From CAWIVH01 sp963839475 (GTDB lineage Bacteria > Acidobacteriota > UBA6911): DNA of 64,000 nt. Below, piece by piece: positions 43,677 through 52,432 of the stretch. The position numbers were made by a program, and so were the translations under genes. The stretch spans positions 372,001-436,000 of the forward strand of contig CAWIVH010000012.1 of assembly GCA_963839475.1 (NCBI GenBank), written 5' to 3'. The notes under the pieces are model-generated. The model worked only from the letters and a program-made list of their open reading frames with translations, was not told where the DNA came from and made no database searches. The stretch's first letter is position 1. Every line of letters starts with the position of its first letter.

Positions 43677-44387
43677 ATGAACGAACCACTCATCGACCTG
43701 AGAGGGCTGACCAAAAACTTCAAGCGGGACAGCGTGGAAATCCACGTGCTGCGCGACATCAACCTCCAGGTGTTCCCTGGAGACTTCATCAGCTTGATGG
43801 GACCCTCAGGTTCCGGGAAAAGCACCCTGCTGAACATCATCGCCGGCATCGACCGCCCCAGCAGCGGAGAGCTGCGCATCCTGGACGACAATCTGCTTTC
43901 GATGAATGAAGACCAGCTTGCCACGTGGCGGAACCGGCATGTCGGCTTCGTCTTTCAGCATTTCAACCTGATCCCGGTCCTGACCGCTTTCGGCAATGTG
44001 GAACTGCCTCTGCTGTTGACGGGGTTGTCACGCAAGGAGAGGCGGGACCACGTGTTGACGGTTCTGGAACTGGTCGGCTTGTCCGACAGGGCGGATCATT
44101 ACCCCCGCCAGCTCTCGGGAGGCCAGGAACAGCGCGTCGCAATTGCCCGTGCCATCGTAACAGACCCGACTTTTCTGCTCGCCGATGAACCGACAGGCGA
44201 TCTGGACGCGGAATCAGCCGAAGAGGTGATGAAGGTCCTGGCCGGTCTGAATCGCGATGAAAACTTCCGCAAGACGATCATCCTGGTCACGCATGACCCG
44301 CGCGCAGCCGCGTATGCGCACACCCGCCATTACCTGGATAAAGGGGTGCTTGTCGCGAAAGGCCATTCTCCCGGGGTTGCTCCTTAA
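43677..44387 (+). CDS. ABC transporter ATP-binding protein (LolD/MacB type)
   Basis: The 236-aa protein carries Walker A GPSGSGKST (about residues 41-49), the Q-loop in FVFQHFNLIP, the signature LSGGQEQR, Walker B FLLADEPTGDLD and the H-loop in ILVTHDPRAA. Length and motifs match the LolD/MacB/YknY ATPase group that powers FtsX-type permeases. It is the third gene of the cassette, 18 bp after the second permease. No membrane-fusion (HlyD/MacA) gene accompanies it, so it may act on lipoproteins or on an envelope substrate. Confidence 0.95.
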   Translation: MNEPLIDLRGLTKNFKRDSVEIHVLRDINLQVFPGDFISLMGPSGSGKSTLLNIIAGIDRPSSGELRILDDNLLSMNEDQLATWRNRHVGFVFQHFNLIPVLTAFGNVELPLLLTGLSRKERRDHVLTVLELVGLSDRADHYPRQLSGGQEQRVAIARAIVTDPTFLLADEPTGDLDAESAEEVMKVLAGLNRDENFRKTIILVTHDPRAAAYAHTRHYLDKGVLVAKGHSPGVAP

Positions 44388-44405
44388 TGGAATGCCCCGG
44401 GGTAC

Positions 44406-45059
44406 TCAAGACCACAGCAGAAGGTCCGGGACCTTGATCCCGGTGAAATCAGGAACGATCCGTCTCGCGCTGCTACCCATCAATTCTTCTGCGCTGTGAG
44501 TCGTGGCGAGGGCAATGCAGAGGCAGGCCGCCCGGGCCGCGGCCTCGATTCCGGCTGAGGAGTCTTCGAACACCACGCAATTTTGCGGCAGGATCTCCAG
44601 GCGCCGCGCCGCCAGAAGAAAAATATCCGGGTGCGGCTTGCTTCGGACAACCTCGGCGCCGGTGACAATAGCCTTCCACCGGTCTTCCAGGCGAATCGAC
44701 TTCAGGACAGCCTCGACGTTTTCCCGCGGGCCGCTGGTGGCAATGGCAGCTTCGATGCCGGCGCCTTGGAGATCGTCGAGGAATGGCAACAATCCCGGAA
44801 CCGGATCGATGCCGGAGGCGATCATGCTGCGGTAAATCTCTTCCTTTCGCAGAGCATACTCGTCCGCCTGCTCGTCCGATATCCGGTGTCCCGTCAGGAT
44901 TTTCAAGATTTCGCGGTTTCGCTGCCCAAACAGCGAGCGGATATCTCCGCTGCTGTATTCCCCGCCGATCTCCCGCCCGAAGGCCTGCCAGGCCTGTACG
45001 TGGATCTTCACATTGTCGACAAGGACGCCGTCCATATCGAAAATCACGCCACGAATCAT
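44406..45059 (-). CDS. HAD-superfamily phosphatase/phosphoglucomutase-like
   Basis: The 217-aa protein starts at the ATG ending at 45059, with GGAGG seven bases upstream; an ATG two codons earlier overlaps that site. HAD motif I is FDMDGVLVD (nucleophile and acid Asp), motif II is IATSG, motif III includes the Lys in VRSKPHPDIF and motif IV is CVVFEDSSAGIEAA. The cap is alpha-helical (C1), as in beta-phosphoglucomutase and phosphoglycolate phosphatase (HAD IA). The exact substrate is not predictable. It converges on the ABC cassette with an 18-bp gap. Confidence 0.88.
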   Translation of the reverse strand: MIRGVIFDMDGVLVDNVKIHVQAWQAFGREIGGEYSSGDIRSLFGQRNREILKILTGHRISDEQADEYALRKEEIYRSMIASGIDPVPGLLPFLDDLQGAGIEAAIATSGPRENVEAVLKSIRLEDRWKAIVTGAEVVRSKPHPDIFLLAARRLEILPQNCVVFEDSSAGIEAAARAACLCIALATTHSAEELMGSSARRIVPDFTGIKVPDLLLWS

Positions 45060-45169
45060 TCCCATTCCTCCGCGAAGGAGGATACGGGCACAGAGCCCTC
45101 TGCGCAAGACTGCAAATTCAGTCGAACCGCCATATCCATGCATTTTGTTCCCGTGAGCAACATTTCTCT

Positions 45170-45238
45170 AACCACAAAGCGCACGAAGACTACTTACAAT
45201 TGATTTTTATTTTTAGTGTCTTCGAGTGCTTTGTGGTT
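45170..45238. repeat. palindromic element with CCACAAAGCGCACGAAGAC arms
   Basis: AACCACAAAGCGCACGAAGAC (45170-45190; one arm) and its counterpart at 45218-45238 are complementary at 19 of 21 positions around a 27-nt AT-rich loop. It lies in the 316-bp gap between the divergent HAD and SPFH genes; the gap holds no other feature that I can support. Confidence 0.75.
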
Positions 45239-45375
45239 TGATCCGGCGATTCCCCGAATAATCGCGGGGCGGTGCTGTATTAGAGATCGATAGAATACTG
45301 TTGCGCGCCCGAGGGGGAGTTACTATGCTTTTCCGGGCCCCACCCCCGGGCGCCGCAAAACGGAGGATCTCGAAC

Positions 45376-46488
45376 ATGAATCTCTGGGATAAAGTGCGTG
45401 GCGAGTTCATCGACATCGTCCAGTGGCTGGACGACAGTAATGACACCCTCGTGTACCGCTTCGAACGCTTCAACAACCAGATCAAATACGGAGCACAGCT
45501 TACGGTGCGTGAAGGTCAGGCGGCGGTTTTTGTCAGCGAAGGGCGTATCGCCGACGTGTTCCAGCCCGGCATGTACACCCTGGAGACCAAGAACATCCCC
45601 ATTCTCAGCACTCTCAAAGGCTGGCCGTACGGATTCAACAGCCCTTTCATGGCGGAAGTATATTTCTGCTCCACGCGACAGTTTACAGACCTGAAGTGGG
45701 GAACCATGAACCCGATCCTATTGCGTGACGCGGAATTCGGGCCGACCCGGATCCGGGCGTTCGGGACCTATGTCATCCGTGTTCATGATCCCGCCGTGCT
45801 CATACGGCAAATCGTCGGCACGGATGGCCATTTCACAGTGGATGAAATCGTGAACCAGCTTCGTGACCTCATCGTTTCACGATTTCCTGAGATCCTGGGC
45901 CAGAGCCGGATACCGGTTCTGGATATGGCGGCTAATTACGGTGCCGTCGGCGAGCTCATGACCAAACGGCTTGCGCCCGAGTTTCAGACCTACGGGCTGG
46001 ATCTCGCCAAACTCCTGGTCGAAAACATCTCCTTGCCGCCCGAAGTTGAAGCCGCGCTGGATAAGAGAACCAGCATGGGGATCGTGGGGAACCTTGCAGC
46101 CTATACGCAATTCAACATTGCCAATTCGATTCCCGACGCCGCGAAGAATCCCGGCGGCCTGGCTGCAGCCGGGGCCGGTGTGGGCATGGGTATGGCCATG
46201 GCTGGCCCGATCGGACAGGCAATGGCCGGGATGCAAGGGCAAGCCGCTGCCCCGCCGGCAGCGCCGCCCCCCATCCCCGGGAGCGCCACATACTTCGTGG
46301 CCGTTGGCGGCCAGCAGACCGGGCCATTCGATATCCAGACCCTTGCCGCCCAAGCGACCGCCGGACGCCTGACCCCCCAAACCCTGGTCTGGACCCAGGG
46401 AATGTCGCAGTGGACAGCAGCCGGTCAGGTTCCGGGTCTCGCGGCCATATTTGCCAATGTCCCTCCGCCGCTTCCCCCGGGCAGCTAG
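45376..46488 (+). CDS. SPFH/band 7 protein with C-terminal GYF_2 domain (YdjI-like)
   Basis: The 370-aa protein starts at the ATG at 45376 behind CGGAGGATC; the longer open frame begins in non-conserved Pro/Arg sequence. The N-terminal part matches the virion-core-like SPFH group: FIDIVQWLDDSNDTLVYRF, YGAQLTVREGQAAVFVSEG, GMYTLETKNIPIL, LKGWPYGFNSPF and a helical part ending in SLPPEVEAALDKRTSMGIVG. A Gly/Ala/Met-rich stretch then leads to a GYF_2 (DUF4339) domain (YFVAVGGQQTGPFDIQTL, LVWTQGMSQW). It probably forms membrane-linked oligomers. The adjacent zinc-ribbon membrane protein is its likely partner, as in the Bacillus ydjGHI group. Confidence 0.88.
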   Translation: MNLWDKVRGEFIDIVQWLDDSNDTLVYRFERFNNQIKYGAQLTVREGQAAVFVSEGRIADVFQPGMYTLETKNIPILSTLKGWPYGFNSPFMAEVYFCSTRQFTDLKWGTMNPILLRDAEFGPTRIRAFGTYVIRVHDPAVLIRQIVGTDGHFTVDEIVNQLRDLIVSRFPEILGQSRIPVLDMAANYGAVGELMTKRLAPEFQTYGLDLAKLLVENISLPPEVEAALDKRTSMGIVGNLAAYTQFNIANSIPDAAKNPGGLAAAGAGVGMGMAMAGPIGQAMAGMQGQAAAPPAAPPPIPGSATYFVAVGGQQTGPFDIQTLAAQATAGRLTPQTLVWTQGMSQWTAAGQVPGLAAIFANVPPPLPPGS

Positions 46489-46595
46489 AATCGAATCGGG
46501 GACGATCCGGACGGCGCAGCATCTACGAGGCACGACCTGGATGAGGGAAAAAGCTTTCCGGAAACAGCTCCTGAGGAACCTATAGGAATTCGAAC

Positions 46596-47711
46596 ATGGA
46601 GACAGAGAACCCGCCCGCCCCCCCGCCGGATCACCGTCAGTTCCCGTGCAGTAAGTGCGGCGCAAAGCTGAGTTTTGAACCCGGCACCGACGCCTTAAAG
46701 TGCCCCTACTGCGGATTTTCAAACCCAGTTCCAGAGTCCACGGCAGCGGTCGAGGAACTGGACTTCCGCGCCTACCTGGCCCAGGTGGCCGACGAAAAAG
46801 AAACCCACGAAGCTCAGCGTGTCCAATGCGGCAAATGCGGCGCTGAAACGACCCAGCCGCAGGATGCGACGGCCGGACTTTGCCCTTTCTGCGGGGCAAA
46901 TATGGTCTTTACCGGAAAATCCTCTCACCTGATCCGTCCTGAAGGGCTGTTGCCGTTCAAGGTCACTCAGAAAACGGCTTTCGAAGATTTCCGCCAATGG
47001 ATCAATAAACTTTGGTTCGCCCCGGGAGATCTCAAGCGCTATGCCCAGTCGGAGGGAAAGCTGGTCGGCGTCTACGTTCCCTACTGGACCTATGATAGCG
47101 ATACTACCAGTGCTTACACCGGGGAGCGGGGTGATTATTACTACACCACGGAGACCTACACCACGACGGAAAACGGGCGTGAGGTAACCCGCACCCGGCA
47201 AGTCAGGCACACGCGGTGGACCCCAGCAAGCGGAACTGTGCAGAACTCTTTTGACGACATTCTCATATTAGCCAGCAAATCCCTCCCGCGGAAATACACC
47301 GAACAGCTCGAGCCGTGGGATCTCGAAAATATCGCCTCTTATGCGGATGAATACCTCAGCGGATTTCGAGCCGAAAGCTACCAGATTTCACTTGGCGACG
47401 GATTCGAAGAGGCGAAAGAAGTAATGGCGGCGGCGATCCGAGAAACCATCTGCCGCGATATAGGCGGCGATGAGCAGAGGATTCACTCGTGCGACACGCG
47501 GTATGGGAAAATCACTTTCAAGCACATTCTCCTTCCGGTCTGGCTGAGCGCCTATCGGTTCCGTGACAAGATTTTCCGGATCCTGATCAACGCGCGAACC
47601 GGGGAAGTGCGCGGGGAACGGCCCTTCAGCGCCTGGAAAATCGCCGGGGCGGTGATCGTGGGACTCATCATCATCGCCATTGTCATCCTGGTCTCAGCTT
47701 CCAGCCGCTAA
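46596..47711 (+). CDS. zinc-ribbon protein with C-terminal membrane anchor (YdjG-like)
   Basis: The 371-aa protein has two N-terminal zinc ribbons: CSKCGAKLSF...CPYCGF (about residues 18-42) and CGKCGAETTQ...CPFCGA (about 76-102). A conserved central region follows with LLPFKVTQKTAFEDFRQWINKLWFAP, read in parts, GVYVPYWTYD, and a Tyr/Thr-rich TGERGDYYYTTETYTT insertion. The late KHILLPVWLSAYRF segment precedes one C-terminal helix (IAGAVIVGLIIIAIVILVSA). Annotation pipelines often mislabel such proteins as primosomal protein N'. It sits 107 bp after the SPFH gene and probably anchors or regulates it at the membrane. Confidence 0.85.
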   Translation: METENPPAPPPDHRQFPCSKCGAKLSFEPGTDALKCPYCGFSNPVPESTAAVEELDFRAYLAQVADEKETHEAQRVQCGKCGAETTQPQDATAGLCPFCGANMVFTGKSSHLIRPEGLLPFKVTQKTAFEDFRQWINKLWFAPGDLKRYAQSEGKLVGVYVPYWTYDSDTTSAYTGERGDYYYTTETYTTTENGREVTRTRQVRHTRWTPASGTVQNSFDDILILASKSLPRKYTEQLEPWDLENIASYADEYLSGFRAESYQISLGDGFEEAKEVMAAAIRETICRDIGGDEQRIHSCDTRYGKITFKHILLPVWLSAYRFRDKIFRILINARTGEVRGERPFSAWKIAGAVIVGLIIIAIVILVSASSR

Positions 47712-47806
47712 ACAAAAAACGGGAACAACCATCGAATTGTCTTCTCGCCAAACCCGATACTGCGAGGATCTTGGCGGAAATTCGGCGGTTGTCCCCGTTT
47801 TTTGTT
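47711..47806. terminator. bidirectional terminator with 20-bp stem and 56-nt loop
   Basis: AACAAAAAACGGGAACAACC (47711-47730) is complementary to 47787-47806 at 19 of 20 positions, and each arm ends in an A/T run, so either transcript ends in a U tract. It lies exactly between the convergent zinc-ribbon and oxidoreductase genes. The 56-nt loop contains a second small stem (CGCCAA and TTGGCG). Confidence 0.75.
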
Positions 47807-47812
47807 GGAAGC

Positions 47813-49231
47813 CTAGACCTGTTCCGGCACCGTGTAGGGAGCCCGGTAGGCGCCGCGCAGCAGCTTGTTGGCTTCGTCGTCGCCGATCACCTGCTCTTTC
47901 GCCGCATCAAAGTTGAGCACCCGGCCCAGCCGGTAGGAAATATTCCCCAGGTGCATCAGGGTGCAGGAAATGTGGCCCTCTTCAATCGGAGCGTTCTGAT
48001 TCTCCTTTTTGCGGCTGCGAACGCATTCGATGAAGTTTTCCCAGTTGTTTCCGCCGGCCTTCAGCTGCGGGCCCGGTTCCTGATCCTGTCCCAGCCAGGT
48101 CTTGTAGGAGTCATACCCGTCCATTGCCATGTAGCCCTTGGAGCCGTAAAAAATGTTGCCGATGGTGTTTGGGTCGGCTTTCTTCCGTCGGGCTTGTCCT
48201 TCGGCCGCATTTCCCAGGGCCGCGGGAACGCCGCTGCTGCCAAAGGCCGGAGTTCCGATTTCGGCTTCGTGGTTGGACATCCAGTGGCGGACTTCAAACT
48301 GTAGAATTTTGGTTTTGCCGTCCGCGGTTTTGAATTCGTAGGCCACATTCAGCATGTTGGGGGTTTCCTGGTCGTCGTCGAACATCACATGACCGCCAAT
48401 GGCGGCCACCTTGTTGGGAAAGGTAACGCCGAGCCCCCAGCGTGCGACGTCGAGCTCATGGATTCCCTGGTTGCCGAAGTCGCCGTCGCCGGTATCCCAG
48501 ATCCAGTGCCAGTTATAATGGAAACGGTTCTTGGTGAACGGTTTCATGGGCGCCGGGCCCGTCCACAGTTCATAGTTGACGCCTGCCGGTACGGGTTCCT
48601 GCTGTGCTTTTCCGATGGTGTTGCGCCATTTGTAGCAGAGCCCGCGGGACATGTACACGTCACCGATCAAGCCCTCTTTCATTTTCTGGATGCCTTCAAT
48701 AACGGCCTTGCCGGAGCGGCTGTTGGTGCCATGCTGGACGATACGGTTGTACTTCTGAGCCGCCTTCACCAGCTGGCGGCTCTCAAACCACCGGTGGGAC
48801 ATCGGCTTTTCCACATAAACATCTTTTCCCGCCTGCACGCCCCATATGGCTTGAAGAGAATGCCAATGGTTGGGGGTCGCGATCGAAATTGCATCGATCG
48901 TTTTGTCCTCAAGAAGCTTTCGCAGATCGACAAAGGTCGCCGGCTTTTTGAGATTCATTTTCTCCATTTTGCCGAGCGCTTCTTTGGTTACGTTATCGTC
49001 TATGTCGCAGATGGCTGCAATCTCAACATTCGCGAGCTTCGAGTACTGCTGCACATGGGCCCAACCCTGCCCGTGCAATCCGACCACTGCAACCCGAACC
49101 CTGTCGTTGGCCCCGAATACCCTTTGAGGCTGGGTAAAAAAACTGATCCCTCCGAGAGCAGCCAGACCCGCTCCGCTTTTCGCACTGTTTTTGATGAAAT
49201 CTCTCCTGGTGACTTCAGATTCGTTAGACAT
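47813..49231 (-). CDS. Gfo/Idh/MocA-family oxidoreductase, Tat-exported
   Basis: The 472-aa protein starts at the ATG ending at 49231 (AAAGGAGCG upstream). A Tat signal has TRRDFIKNS followed by a hydrophobic AKSGAGLAALGGISFF. The Rossmann domain begins with RVRVAVVGLHGQGWAHVQQY, and the catalytic EKPM motif is in VYVEKPMSHRWFE. The C-terminal Gfo/Idh domain has GDFGNQGIHELDVARWGLG with the conserved His/Asp. Such enzymes oxidise or isomerise sugars with NAD(P); Tat export with bound cofactor explains periplasmic forms. A divergent sugar isomerase-like gene lies 228 bp away, and a DUF1080 protein elsewhere in the window could act on 3-keto products. Confidence 0.93.
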   Translation of the reverse strand: MSNESEVTRRDFIKNSAKSGAGLAALGGISFFTQPQRVFGANDRVRVAVVGLHGQGWAHVQQYSKLANVEIAAICDIDDNVTKEALGKMEKMNLKKPATFVDLRKLLEDKTIDAISIATPNHWHSLQAIWGVQAGKDVYVEKPMSHRWFESRQLVKAAQKYNRIVQHGTNSRSGKAVIEGIQKMKEGLIGDVYMSRGLCYKWRNTIGKAQQEPVPAGVNYELWTGPAPMKPFTKNRFHYNWHWIWDTGDGDFGNQGIHELDVARWGLGVTFPNKVAAIGGHVMFDDDQETPNMLNVAYEFKTADGKTKILQFEVRHWMSNHEAEIGTPAFGSSGVPAALGNAAEGQARRKKADPNTIGNIFYGSKGYMAMDGYDSYKTWLGQDQEPGPQLKAGGNNWENFIECVRSRKKENQNAPIEEGHISCTLMHLGNISYRLGRVLNFDAAKEQVIGDDEANKLLRGAYRAPYTVPEQV

Positions 49232-49263
49232 GAAAGCGATCGCTCCTTTCTAATAGTGGACGG

Positions 49264-49269
49264 ATTATA
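49264..49269 (-). promoter_or_regulatory. -10 element of the Gfo/Idh/MocA gene
   Basis: A perfect TATAAT on the minus strand lies 33 bp ahead of the start codon, with a good AAAGGAGCG ribosome site between them. No convincing -35 hexamer is present at 17 bp spacing. Confidence 0.45.
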
Positions 49270-49459
49270 CCCCATCCCTTCGGTAATCCGGGCTTTTCAT
49301 CCTTTTAAAAAGTGCTGATGCAAGGAAATTGAAGCCCTGGGAGGCAGCTCGCCCCGTAGTTCTTGACTGGGGGGCAAGGTTGCTTTACCTTCGAGCTCGG
49401 GATTGCGGCTTCCCCGGCGGAAGCCTGGCCAAACGCCCCATATTCAAAAGGAGTCATTC

Positions 49460-50341
49460 ATGAATCGAAGGGAGTTTCTTCACACATTCAGTGCCGCGGC
49501 GACAGTTCTTCCCTGCGCGTTATCCACTGCGTCCGCCATGAAGAAAGGGGTGCGGTGGCCGGTAGGCTGTTTCAACCGTCCCTGGACGGCATGGAGCCTG
49601 GATGAACAGTTGGCCGGTGTCAAAGCTGCCGGCTACGGTCTTACCGGACTGCTCAGCCGCACCAAGAGTGAGCCTTTCATCGCATCCAATGCAACGCCCG
49701 AATATCTCGCAAACATCAAAAAGTTGCTGAAAACCCACAGGCTGAAGGCGAACATGGGAGCGCTCAGTTCGCGCCATACGATTCCCCTGGAAGAGTCGAT
49801 CGCGGACGTGAGGAAGCAGGTCGACAACGCCGCGTTTCTCTCCCTGGAATTTGTGCTCAGCTTCGGAGTGGATCGCCCGGAGCAGGTGGATCATTACTTC
49901 AAGGTGATGTCGGCGGCTGCCGCTTACGCCCAAAAGAAAAAGGTGAAACTGGTAATGAAGCCACACGGGGGCAGCAGCGGGGCCGCGGATGAAATTCTGC
50001 GCTCCATCGAAAAGGTGGCCCACCCGAATTTCAAAATCTGGTATGACGCGGGCAACATCATCCATTACACCGGGAAAGACCCCGTTACGGAACTCAAGCC
50101 CGTGGCAAAATACGTCACCGGATTCTGCGCCAAGGACTGCGGGCAGCTCAAGGGTGACGTCATGATCCAGTTCGGAACCGGCAAAGTCAATTTCAAGGCT
50201 GTTTTTGACGTGCTGAAACAATCCGGCTTCAAAGGCCCGGTCATGGTCGAATGCTGCGCGCTCGACAAATCGAAGGATACAGTGACCGCCAACGCAAAGG
50301 CGAATCGCGAGTTTCTGGAAAAGGTCCTGGCCGAAGTTTGA
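49460..50341 (+). CDS. Tat-signal sugar phosphate isomerase/epimerase-like TIM barrel protein
   Basis: The 293-aa protein starts at the ATG at 49460 behind AAAAGGAG; a longer frame from 49403 lacks a ribosome site. The N-terminus (MNRREFLHTFSAAATVLPCA) is a short Tat-like signal. The body fits the AP-endonuclease-2/xylose isomerase-like TIM barrel: AGVKAAGYGLTGL, LVMKPHGGSSG, FKIWYDAGNIIHYTG with an Asp/Asn metal site, FCAKDCG and a final GPVMVECCAL. Such proteins isomerise or epimerise sugars using a divalent metal. Divergent pairing with the Gfo/Idh/MocA gene supports a common sugar-conversion role. Confidence 0.87.
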   Translation: MNRREFLHTFSAAATVLPCALSTASAMKKGVRWPVGCFNRPWTAWSLDEQLAGVKAAGYGLTGLLSRTKSEPFIASNATPEYLANIKKLLKTHRLKANMGALSSRHTIPLEESIADVRKQVDNAAFLSLEFVLSFGVDRPEQVDHYFKVMSAAAAYAQKKKVKLVMKPHGGSSGAADEILRSIEKVAHPNFKIWYDAGNIIHYTGKDPVTELKPVAKYVTGFCAKDCGQLKGDVMIQFGTGKVNFKAVFDVLKQSGFKGPVMVECCALDKSKDTVTANAKANREFLEKVLAEV

Positions 50342-50407
50342 CCCCGTGGCCCGGCAGATTCCGTATCGGGAACCGGAAAAAGTGGATAGGTCCACTGGCG
50401 GGATGGA

Positions 50408-51259
50408 ATGGAAGAAACCTGGATCGACTGCGGCAGTGTCAGTCTCCATGCCGTAACCGACGGGCCCATGACCGGGCCGCCGGTTATTCTGCTGCACGGC
50501 TTCCCTGAATTCTGGCGGGGATGGGTGAGGCAGATTCCCGCCCTGGCAGACGCAGGATATCGTGTGATTGCTCCCGACCAGCGGGGCTACAACCTGTCCG
50601 ACAAGCCCAAGGGCGCAAAAAACTACGAGATCAGGCGCCTCGTGGCTGATCTCCTGGGTCTCATGGATGCCCTGGGAATTAAGAGTGTGCGCCTGGCCGG
50701 GCATGACTGGGGAGCGGCGGTGGCATGGGCTGCCGCGCTTTGGCATCCGGACCGGGTGGAAAAGTTGGCAATTCTGAATGTCCCCCACCCTGCGGTCATG
50801 CTGAGATTCCTGAGCCGCAGCCCGAAGCAGATGATGCGCAGCTGGTATATCGTTTTCTTTCAGCTGCCCTGGTTTCCGGAGCTTCTCTTACGGTCGGGTA
50901 ATTTCAGGGCGGCAGCGTGGGCCGTTCAATCGACCAGCCGTCCAGGCACCTTCAGCGGCGAGGACATGGACCACTATAAAAAGGCATGGTCCCAGCCTGG
51001 CGCTTTGACTTCGATGATTCACTGGTATCGTGCCCTGCTCCGAGGCAGGCCGCCGCTCCCGAAGGATCCGCGGATCGAGGTGGAGACCCTGATCCTCTGG
51101 GGAAGCCGCGACACCTTTCTCGGAAGGGAGATGGTGCAGCCGTCCCTGGACCTGTGCAATAAAGCCCGGGTTGTATTTTTTGAAAACGCGACTCATTGGG
51201 TCCAGCACGAGGAGGCAGCCGAAGTCAACCGGCGCCTGATTGAGTTTTTCAGCCGTTGA
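50408..51259 (+). CDS. alpha/beta hydrolase, epoxide hydrolase-like
   Basis: The 283-aa protein has LLHGFPEFWRGW (oxyanion HGxP motif), VIAPDQRGYNLSD, and the nucleophile elbow GHDWGA with Asp (about residue 101), diagnostic of epoxide hydrolases and haloalkane dehalogenases rather than serine esterases. The acid Asp is probably in WGSRDTFLG and the base His in ATHWVQHE. The HGxP motif and the presumed cap Tyr residues favour epoxide hydrolase. It lies 66 bp after the isomerase-like gene in the same direction, which may make it part of the same transcript. Confidence 0.88.
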   Translation: MEETWIDCGSVSLHAVTDGPMTGPPVILLHGFPEFWRGWVRQIPALADAGYRVIAPDQRGYNLSDKPKGAKNYEIRRLVADLLGLMDALGIKSVRLAGHDWGAAVAWAAALWHPDRVEKLAILNVPHPAVMLRFLSRSPKQMMRSWYIVFFQLPWFPELLLRSGNFRAAAWAVQSTSRPGTFSGEDMDHYKKAWSQPGALTSMIHWYRALLRGRPPLPKDPRIEVETLILWGSRDTFLGREMVQPSLDLCNKARVVFFENATHWVQHEEAAEVNRRLIEFFSR

Positions 51260-51361
51260 ATGATCTCGGCTGAGGGGAGATTCAATGCAATTGCATTGGC
51301 GGCGGGCCCGAGCGTATTATGGCAACTCTCCCCAACATCACGCTGAGGGTCTGGAGGTTTT

Positions 51362-52417
51362 ATGAGTCAAAGCTTGGACCGCCGTCAGTTCATAAAAATC
51401 ACATCTGCCGCCGGCATCGCGGGATCCGTTGTGCAGCCTGGCAGCGGAATGCAGGCTTCTGCCGCAAAGGCAGCGGTTCCTTGCGTCATATCCAGCCTGA
51501 ATGGCATGCAGGCCACCGCCAAAGCCATGGAGATCTTGAAGAGTGGAGGAAAACCGCTGGATGCCGTGATTGCCGGCGTGAACATCGTCGAGGATGACCC
51601 GAACGATCACAGTGTCGGATATGGAGGGCTTCCCAACGAGGAAGGAGAGGTGGAGCTGGACGCGAGTGTCATGGACGGGTTGACCTGCCGCTGCGGCGCG
51701 GTCGGGGGGCTCAAGAATATCAAGAATCCTTCCAAGGTTGCGCGCATGGTGATGGAGAGAACCGATCACATCTTCCTCGTAGGGGAAGGAGCGCTTCAAT
51801 TCGCTTTGCGCATGGGATTCAAAAAAGAAGAGCTCCTGACCGAATTCTCCAGGCAGAGATGGGTGGAGTGGCGCTCGAAGCTGTCGAACAGCGACGCCTG
51901 GCTCACGGAGAGCGAGGCGGAAACCGATCTTGCCCCGGTAATGAAAACTCATGGCACTATCAATTGCCTGGCCATTGACTCCAAATGGAATATAGCCGGC
52001 ACAACCACCACCAGCGGGCTATCCTGGAAAATCCCCGGCCGCGTGGGCGATTCTCCAATCATCGGCGCTGGATTGTATGTCGACAACGAGGTCGGCGCCG
52101 CCGGCTCGACAGGGCGGGGCGAAGCCAACATCAAGGTCTGCGGCGCTCACTCCGTCGTCGAGCTGATGAGGCAGGGAAAGTCGCCGGAGCAGGCCTGTCT
52201 CGAGGTGCTGCAGCGGGTGGTCAAAACAACCCGAGAAAAGAGGCTTCTTTTTCCTGACGGCAAGCCCAATTTCAACATCACATTTTATGCCTTGAACAAG
52301 AAAGGGGAATACGGATCCGCCTCGCTCTATCCTTCGAAGTACTGTGTGAACACAGGAGGGGAAAGCAAATCCCTGGCAACAGCCTTCCTCCTGAAGCGCG
52401 ACAAAAATCCGGAGTAG
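51362..52417 (+). CDS. N4-(beta-N-acetylglucosaminyl)-L-asparaginase family Ntn hydrolase
   Basis: The 351-aa protein begins with a Tat-like signal (SLDRRQFIKITSAAGIAGS). It belongs to the isoaspartyl peptidase/asparaginase 2 family: GKPLDAVIAGVNIVEDDPNDHSVGYGGLPN, read in parts, is the glycosylasparaginase-type alpha-chain start. The predicted autocleavage site and nucleophile Thr lie in HGTINCLAID (about residues 200-209), followed by TTTSGLSWK, GDSPIIGAGLYVDN and GAAGSTGRGE. Precursors split themselves to expose the Thr. The enzyme removes Asn from GlcNAc or related amides, a good fit for a periplasmic glycoprotein degrader. Confidence 0.92.
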   Translation: MSQSLDRRQFIKITSAAGIAGSVVQPGSGMQASAAKAAVPCVISSLNGMQATAKAMEILKSGGKPLDAVIAGVNIVEDDPNDHSVGYGGLPNEEGEVELDASVMDGLTCRCGAVGGLKNIKNPSKVARMVMERTDHIFLVGEGALQFALRMGFKKEELLTEFSRQRWVEWRSKLSNSDAWLTESEAETDLAPVMKTHGTINCLAIDSKWNIAGTTTTSGLSWKIPGRVGDSPIIGAGLYVDNEVGAAGSTGRGEANIKVCGAHSVVELMRQGKSPEQACLEVLQRVVKTTREKRLLFPDGKPNFNITFYALNKKGEYGSASLYPSKYCVNTGGESKSLATAFLLKRDKNPE

Positions 52418-52432
52418 CCGGCCGGCGACGAG

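Noticed and set aside
46596..47711. Primosomal protein N' (priA) annotation
   Set aside because: Only the zinc-ribbon part is superficially similar; helicase motifs are absent and there is a C-terminal membrane helix.
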